A stretch of DNA of 64,000 bases from Sphingopyxis sp. (GTDB lineage Bacteria; Pseudomonadota; Alphaproteobacteria; Sphingomonadales; Sphingomonadaceae). This document shows positions 61,561 through 64,000 of this stretch, in pieces. Where the stretch lies: NCBI GenBank assembly GCA_016793775.1, contig JAEULK010000096.1, positions 62,001-126,000 on the forward strand. The letters are read 5' to 3'. The notes under the pieces were generated by a model, which was given only the letters and a program-made list of their open reading frames with translations, searched no databases and was not told the DNA's origin. The translations under genes and the position numbers were made by a program. Position 1 is the first letter of the stretch; each line of letters starts with the position of its first letter.

Positions 61561-62613
61561 ATGGCGCCACGCACGCGGGAAAAGAGCGGCAAGCAACCGA
61601 CGATCAACGATGTCGCGGCGCTCGCCGGCGTCTCGAAAAAAACCGTCAGCCGGGTCATCAACCGGTCCGAATTCATCACCGACAAGACGCGGCAAGCCGT
61701 CGAACAGGCGATCAAGATGCTCGGCTTCGTGCCGAACCCGCAGGCGCGCGCACTGGCATTTCGCCGCAACTTTTTGATCGCCCTGCTTCACGACAATCCG
61801 AACGCACAGACGGTGCTCAATTTCCAGCAGGGCGTGCTCGACGCGATCAAGGACAGCGACCTCGCTTTGCTCGTCCGCCCGGTCGATCGCGGGTCGGACC
61901 GGATGCTCGACGACGTCCGCATCTTCCTCGAAAAGCAGCGGCCGATCGGCGCGATGCTGTTGCCGCCGATTTCGGAAAACGACGAACTCGCCGCGCTCTG
62001 CGAGGATCTGGGCGTGCGGTATGTCCGCGTCGGTTCGGCGCAACTCGACGACGCCAAACATTGCGTGTCGTCGAACGACCGCGAGGTCGTCGCCGAGGCG
62101 GTGGGCAAGCTGGTCGACCTCGGCCACCGCCGCATCGGTTTCGTGCGCGGTCCCGTCGGTTTCCGCTCGGCCGCCGAGCGCGAAAAGGGGTTTCATGAGG
62201 CGCTGGCCGGAGCGGGCCTGACCCTGCCCGACGACTATTCGGCGCCGGGCAATTACCGCTACACCGCCGGGATCGATGCGGGCGAGGCTTTGCTGTCGCT
62301 CGCCGAACCGCCGACCGCGATCTTCTGCTCGAACGACGAGATGGCGGCGGGGGTGATGAGTGTCGCTTATGGCAAGGGCATCGCCGTGCCCGCCGATCTG
62401 TCGATCATCGGATTCGACGACAGCCCGACCGCGACGCATATCTGGCCCGCGCTCAGCACCGTGCGCTGGCCGATCCGCGAGATGGGCGTGCGCGCCGCGC
62501 GCACCCTGGTGCCCGATTTCCTCGACATCGGCACCAAGCCCGGCGACGAAGCCAATATCCTCGCCTCGACCTTTATCGAGCGGCAGTCGGTCGCCGCGCC
62601 AAAGCGCGCTTAG
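61561..62613 (+). CDS. LacI-family transcriptional regulator
   Basis: 350-aa repressor. LacI helix-turn-helix at about residues 14-40 (TINDVAALAGVSKKTVSRVINRSEFI), hinge helix ending NPQARALAF, then the periplasmic-binding-like sensing domain with LVDLGHRRIGFVRGP and IFCSNDEMAAGVM, IIGFDDSP. Divergent from the hexuronate operon and 1 bp before uxaA. Start codon uncertain: an in-frame ATG at 61537 is an alternative and neither has a good ribosome binding site. Likely senses a hexuronate intermediate. Confidence 0.88.
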   Translation: MAPRTREKSGKQPTINDVAALAGVSKKTVSRVINRSEFITDKTRQAVEQAIKMLGFVPNPQARALAFRRNFLIALLHDNPNAQTVLNFQQGVLDAIKDSDLALLVRPVDRGSDRMLDDVRIFLEKQRPIGAMLLPPISENDELAALCEDLGVRYVRVGSAQLDDAKHCVSSNDREVVAEAVGKLVDLGHRRIGFVRGPVGFRSAAEREKGFHEALAGAGLTLPDDYSAPGNYRYTAGIDAGEALLSLAEPPTAIFCSNDEMAAGVMSVAYGKGIAVPADLSIIGFDDSPTATHIWPALSTVRWPIREMGVRAARTLVPDFLDIGTKPGDEANILASTFIERQSVAAPKRA

Positions 62614-62614
62614 G

Positions 62615-64000
62615 ATGAGCGAAGCGCCCGGTCTTGACGTACAATTGACACCGGTTTCGGCGCTGCGCGTTCACGACAGGGACACGGTCGCGACCTGCCT
62701 GGCCGATGCGCAGGCGGGCAATCTGGTCGCGGTCGATGGCGCCGAAATCGCCCTGATCGACGCCATACCGCGCGGCCATAAATTCTCGCTCGGGCCGATC
62801 GCACGCGGCGCATCGGTGATCAAATATGGCTTCCCGATCGGCATTGCGACTGCCGACATTGCGGTGGGCGCGCATGTCCACAGCCACAATCTCGCGACCG
62901 CGCTGAGCGGCGACGGCGATTATCGTTACGCGCCGCACGCGGTCGATCGCCCTGCCCCGCCGTCCACCCCGCGCAGCTTCGCCGGTTATCGCCGCGCCGA
63001 CGGCCGCGTCGGCACGCGCAACGAAATCTGGATCCTGCCGACCGTCGGCTGCGTCGGCAATCTCGCCGCGCGCGCCGCGCGGATCGCGGGCGAGCGCGAC
63101 GCCGGGCGCATCGACGGCATCCACGCTTTCAAACATCCCTTCGGATGTTCGCAGCTCGGCGACGACCTCGGCCACACGCGCGGCCTGCTCGCGGCGCTGG
63201 CGCAGCACCCCAATGCCGGCGGCGTGCTGATCGTCGGCCTCGGATGTGAGAGCAACCAGCTCGGCGCGCTGCTCGATACGATTCCCGCCGAGCGCCGCGC
63301 CCATGTCCGCACGCTGTCGGCGCAGGCGGTCGAAGATGATCTCGAAGCCGCGCTGGCACTCGTCGATGACCTCGTCGGGATCGCCGCCGCGACCAAACGC
63401 ACCGACCAACCGCTTGCCACCCTCACCCTCGGGGTCAAATGCGGCGGGTCGGACGGGCTGTCGGGGCTGACCGCCAACCCGCTCGTCGGGCGCATGGCCG
63501 ATGCCGTCGCGGGCGCGGACGGCAAGGTGATCCTGACCGAAATCCCCGAGATTTTCGGCGCCGAACAGATGCTGATGGACCGCGCGGCGTCGCGCGAGGT
63601 CTTCGACCGCACCGCCGATCTGGTGCGCGACTTCAAGCAATATTTCATCCGCCACGGCGAACCGGTGAGCGAAAACCCCTCCCCCGGCAATATCGCGGGC
63701 GGGATCACCACGCTCGAGGAAAAATCGCTCGGCGCGGTGCAAAAGGGCGGCCAGGTACCGCTCGTCGATGTCCAGCCTTATGGCGGCGAAGCGACGCTCC
63801 CCGGCCTGACCCTGCTCGAGGCGCCCGGCAACGACGCGGTCTCGTCGACCGCGCTCACCGCCGCCGGGGCAACAATGATCCTCTTCACCACCGGCCGCGG
63901 TACCCCGCTCGGTTTCCCCGCCCCGACGCTCAAGATCGCGTCGAACAGCGCGCTGGCGGAGCGCAAGGCGGGCTGGATCGATTTCGACGCAGGTCGGGTT
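62615..64000 (+). CDS. uxaA: Altronate dehydratase, 3' end outside window
   Basis: 462 codons are present, with no stop before the window edge; family members are about 495-500 residues, so about 35 are missing. N-terminal SAF domain (DRDTVATCLADAQAGNLVAV) and large C-terminal domain with RTRNEIWILPTVGCVGNL-like GTRNEIWILPTVGC, FKHPFGCSQLGDD, GLGCESNQ and KCGGSDGLSGLTANP, which carry the cysteines of the metal site. Forms 2-keto-3-deoxygluconate from altronate, the galacturonate branch, whereas uxuB belongs to the glucuronate branch. Follows lacI by one base. Confidence 0.93.
   Translation, partial: MSEAPGLDVQLTPVSALRVHDRDTVATCLADAQAGNLVAVDGAEIALIDAIPRGHKFSLGPIARGASVIKYGFPIGIATADIAVGAHVHSHNLATALSGDGDYRYAPHAVDRPAPPSTPRSFAGYRRADGRVGTRNEIWILPTVGCVGNLAARAARIAGERDAGRIDGIHAFKHPFGCSQLGDDLGHTRGLLAALAQHPNAGGVLIVGLGCESNQLGALLDTIPAERRAHVRTLSAQAVEDDLEAALALVDDLVGIAAATKRTDQPLATLTLGVKCGGSDGLSGLTANPLVGRMADAVAGADGKVILTEIPEIFGAEQMLMDRAASREVFDRTADLVRDFKQYFIRHGEPVSENPSPGNIAGGITTLEEKSLGAVQKGGQVPLVDVQPYGGEATLPGLTLLEAPGNDAVSSTALTAAGATMILFTTGRGTPLGFPAPTLKIASNSALAERKAGWIDFDAGRV

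Noticed and set aside
1..64000. CRISPR arrays, tRNA or rRNA genes
   Set aside because: No regularly spaced direct repeats and no tRNA- or rRNA-like sequence were recognised on either strand by reading; a dedicated search was not possible.

Overview
This is a GC-rich window from an alphaproteobacterium. It most resembles a sphingomonad (Sphingopyxis/Sphingomonas-like), judged from codon use, the TonB-receptor/MFS/esterase catabolic clusters, the small flagellar structural proteins, and dispersed inverted repeats of the kind found in that group. The organism assignment is inference, because no rRNA or other marker gene is present.

Layout. (1) 1-2985: end of an acyl-CoA dehydrogenase gene, an MFS exporter overlapping it, and a convergent second acyl-CoA dehydrogenase. 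(2) 3161-34402: a nearly complete flagellar island. Flagellin is on the minus strand. A tight plus-strand operon fliEFGHIJKLMNOPQR-flhB-fliD-fliS runs from 4218 to 17952. Next come a sigma-54 activator (FlbD-like) and motAB, then a minus-strand operon flgBCDEFGHIJKL. Divergent from it lie flgA, flgM, flgN, a lytic transglycosylase, flhA and fliA. Four sites have the exact sigma-54 GG-N10-GC layout and precede fliE, flgB, flgA and the transglycosylase gene. FliA and FlgM, with weak sigma-28-like sites before motA and flagellin, suggest a sigma-54 to FliA/FlgM cascade. No chemotaxis genes, flhF or flhG are visible. (3) 34574-36606: small regulators and uncharacterised proteins: a MarR-like protein, a four-helix membrane protein, a helical 125-aa protein, and a LuxR-type HTH protein with a C-terminal membrane anchor. 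(4) 36654-44010: two operons, araC-gntR-ROK kinase and TonB receptor-FAD oxidase-MFS, sharing four copies of a 15-bp near-palindrome that probably binds the GntR protein. (5) 44132-54000: SDR, esterase, TetR, acyl-CoA ligase, exported esterase, MFS and a TonB receptor carrying an in-frame amber codon. A 28-bp palindrome upstream is a probable TetR operator. This looks like uptake and degradation of an ester substrate. (6) 54284-56475: a 148-bp MITE-like palindrome that supplies the stop codon of an ActP-type symporter, followed by its DUF485 partner. (7) 56534-64000: hexuronate catabolism (uxuB, uxaC, exuT-like, a hydratase) divergent from a LacI regulator and uxaA, with a palindromic operator between them. 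The window ends inside uxaA.

The flagellar machine shows several reductions: FliM without the N-terminal CheY-binding motif, FlgH without any cysteine, a 99-aa FlgD, a 275-aa FlgE, and FlgJ split from its muramidase. I found no CRISPR array, tRNA, rRNA or full insertion sequence. I did not find a convincing new multi-gene system. The best leads are the MITE-like element, the GntR and TetR operator sets, the paired palindromes near flbD, and the uncharacterised genes next to fliA.
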